From Trebonia sp. (GTDB lineage: Bacteria > Actinomycetota > Actinomycetes > Streptosporangiales > Streptosporangiaceae): a stretch of 6,674 bases of DNA. A model generated the notes under the pieces. It did not search any database, had not been told where the DNA came from, and worked only from the letters and a program-made list of their open reading frames with translations. The translations under genes and the position numbers were made by a program. The stretch covers positions 1 to 6,674 of the forward strand of contig JASHPP010000549.1 in the NCBI GenBank assembly GCA_030038035.1, given 5' to 3'. This document shows, piece after piece, positions 5,578 to 6,674 of the stretch (the stretch's first letter is position 1; every line of letters starts with the position of its first letter).

Positions 5578-5605
5578 TGCCGTATCACGGCCGATCTGCC
5601 GTGTC
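5578..5605 (+). promoter_or_regulatory. Direct repeat and alternative hairpins after the small ORF
   Basis: TGCCGTATC (5578-5586) and TGCCGTGTC (5597-5605) are repeated 19 bp apart. The sequence between them, CACGGC (5586-5591), can pair with GCCGTG (5598-5603, 6-nt loop) or, using ACGGC, with the upstream GCCGT (5579-5583, 3-nt loop). The second hairpin could act as a weak terminator for the small ORF, though it has no T-tail. The exclusive pairing could also serve attenuation, or the repeats could bind a protein. Confidence 0.3.
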
Positions 5606-5613
5606 TATGGGAG

Positions 5614-5629
5614 TGGCAACGATGTGCCA
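5614..5629. repeat. Short inverted repeat TGGCA-N6-TGCCA
   Basis: Five-base perfect arms with a 6-nt spacer lie in the 133-bp gap before the DUF222 gene, just downstream of the alternative hairpins. It has the form of a small operator half-site pair but is short enough to occur by chance. Confidence 0.25.
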
Positions 5630-5683
5630 ATGTCTCGATGACCACAGCGCCGACGGTCTCGCCGATGGCGCGGCCGCTCGTGG

Positions 5684-5692
5684 GGAGGTGAT
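5684..5692 (+). promoter_or_regulatory. Very strong ribosome binding site of the DUF222/HNH gene
   Basis: GGAGGTGAT is complementary over 9 nt to the usual 3' end of bacterial 16S rRNA and lies 5 nt before the ATG at 5698. It fixes the start of the DUF222 gene. It is clearly stronger than the sites of the other genes in the window. Confidence 0.8.
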
Positions 5693-5697
5693 CCAGC

Positions 5698-6674
5698 ATG
5701 TGCACCAGCAGCGAGCATGTTGACGGCGGCGCTCCGCAAAGTGTGGCCGACGCGCTGCGGCTGCTGGGCGCCGGGCTGGACTTCCTGAACTCCCCGGCGG
5801 CCGCCGATCTTGACACCGCTGCCATCGGGGAGGTGCTGATATCGCTGGGCGGGCTGCGGGCCAAGTTCGCCGCGGCGCACGCCGCTTTCCTGCGCCGGTT
5901 CGACGCGGCCGGCGCCCACGACGCCGACGGGTACGGGACCCCGGCGCTGGCCGCCAGGACCCAGATGACCAGGAAGGACGCAAAGGCCGCGGTCAGGCAG
6001 ATGCGCCGGCTCAGCGCCCACCCCGGCGTGGCCGGCGCGATGGCCGCCGGGCAGGTCTCCGAATCCTGCGGGCTGCAGATCACCGAGCTGACCAGGAAGC
6101 TCCCCGGGGAGCTGCGCGCCCAGACCGGCACGATCCTGCTGGACGCGGCGGCGGCCGGCGCGTCCGTGGATGACCTGGCGCTGATCGCGGCCGCCGCCTG
6201 GGAGCAATGGCGCGCACAGCACCCCGACCCCGACGACGACGACGGGTTCGACGACCGGTACCTGGCGGTCGGCACCACGTTCGGCGGCGCCGCCGTCCTC
6301 CGCGGCAGCCTCACCCCCGAATGCAATGCCGCCGTCCAGGCGGTGCTCGAGGCGCTGGGCAAGAAGGCCGGCCCCGAAGATCACCGCACCGAGGGCCAGC
6401 GTTTCCACGACGCGCTGCAGCTGGGCTGCGAGCTGCTGATCCGCGCCAGGATGGTGCCCGGCCGGGCCGGCGCCGATACCCAGGTGATCGCCCACATCCC
6501 GTTTCCCTGGCTGCGCTCCCAGCCCGGCGCCGCCGCGGTCGAGGAGGCCTGGCTCCGGGCCCGCGCCGGGCAGGCCGGCTACCTGGCCGGCACCGGCGCC
6601 GAGACCGCCGGCTGCGACGCGATGACCGTCCCGGTCGTCACCGGCCACGCCGACATGCAGGTGATCGACCAGAT
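5698..6674 (+). CDS. DUF222 / 13E12-type HNH endonuclease, N-terminal part (runs off right edge)
   Basis: The 325 visible residues match the DUF222 domain that precedes a C-terminal HNH nuclease motif in a large, often multicopy actinobacterial family (13E12 repeat proteins). Recognisable parts are the helical N-terminus (LGGLRAKFAAAHAAFLRRFDAAGAH), the TRKDAKAAVRQMRRL and AGQVSESCGLQI segments, and an acidic run (HPDPDDDDGFDD, 175-186). The conserved block LRGSLTPECNAAVQAVLEAL follows, then DALQLGCELLIRARMVPGRAG. The HNH motif itself would lie beyond the window and is not seen. Family members are presumed DNA nucleases, some tied to repeats or mobile elements, and their biological role is poorly known. 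The start is set by a near-perfect Shine-Dalgarno sequence. Confidence 0.88.
   Translation, partial: MCTSSEHVDGGAPQSVADALRLLGAGLDFLNSPAAADLDTAAIGEVLISLGGLRAKFAAAHAAFLRRFDAAGAHDADGYGTPALAARTQMTRKDAKAAVRQMRRLSAHPGVAGAMAAGQVSESCGLQITELTRKLPGELRAQTGTILLDAAAAGASVDDLALIAAAAWEQWRAQHPDPDDDDGFDDRYLAVGTTFGGAAVLRGSLTPECNAAVQAVLEALGKKAGPEDHRTEGQRFHDALQLGCELLIRARMVPGRAGADTQVIAHIPFPWLRSQPGAAAVEEAWLRARAGQAGYLAGTGAETAGCDAMTVPVVTGHADMQVIDQ

Noticed and set aside
5130..6648. Long minus-strand open frames (410 and 347 codons)
   Set aside because: They are antisense to the small ORF and the DUF222 gene, and the DUF222 gene has a near-perfect ribosome binding site and family blocks.

Overview
The window looks like chromosomal DNA of a high-GC actinobacterium. 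Most genes are above 70% G+C with strong GC bias at third codon positions, GTG starts are used, and the families present (DUF1707, MMPL, a DUF222/13E12-type HNH nuclease) are typical of Actinobacteria. Arginine AGG codons are unusually common for such DNA. A lineage near Streptosporangiales is a guess only; no rRNA or other phylogenetic marker is present.

Left part (1-1465, minus strand): a DUF1707 membrane protein is followed 23 bp later by an MMPL/RND-type transporter that runs off the left edge. They probably form one transcription unit. Positions 1490-1642 are a divergent promoter region. It holds two similar palindromic elements 21 bp apart, midway between the two start codons, and an 8-bp inverted repeat close to tyrS.

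Middle (1643-4751, plus strand): tyrosyl-tRNA synthetase (tyrS) comes first, probably leaderless. It carries a 30-residue C-terminal tail whose codon use, TTA codon and hairpin look like former non-coding DNA. After a 155-bp gap come a PfkB-family sugar kinase and a HAD-family phosphatase. These two overlap by a GTGA junction and look translationally coupled, consistent with linked sugar-phosphate metabolism of unknown substrate.

Right part (4752-6674, plus strand) is more accessory in character. It starts with the C-terminal remnant of an aminoglycoside-phosphotransferase-like kinase, whose N-lobe is missing and whose catalytic-loop region is in another frame. The remnant overlaps an unrecognised 119-residue ORF of lower G+C. 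A short intergenic region with alternative hairpins follows. The 5' part of a DUF222-type HNH endonuclease gene with a very strong ribosome binding site then runs off the right edge.

I see no CRISPR array, tRNA, rRNA or complete mobile element, and no clear new multi-gene system. The best candidates for something undescribed are the small ORF at 5205-5564, the extended TyrRS tail and the tandem palindromes in the divergent promoter.
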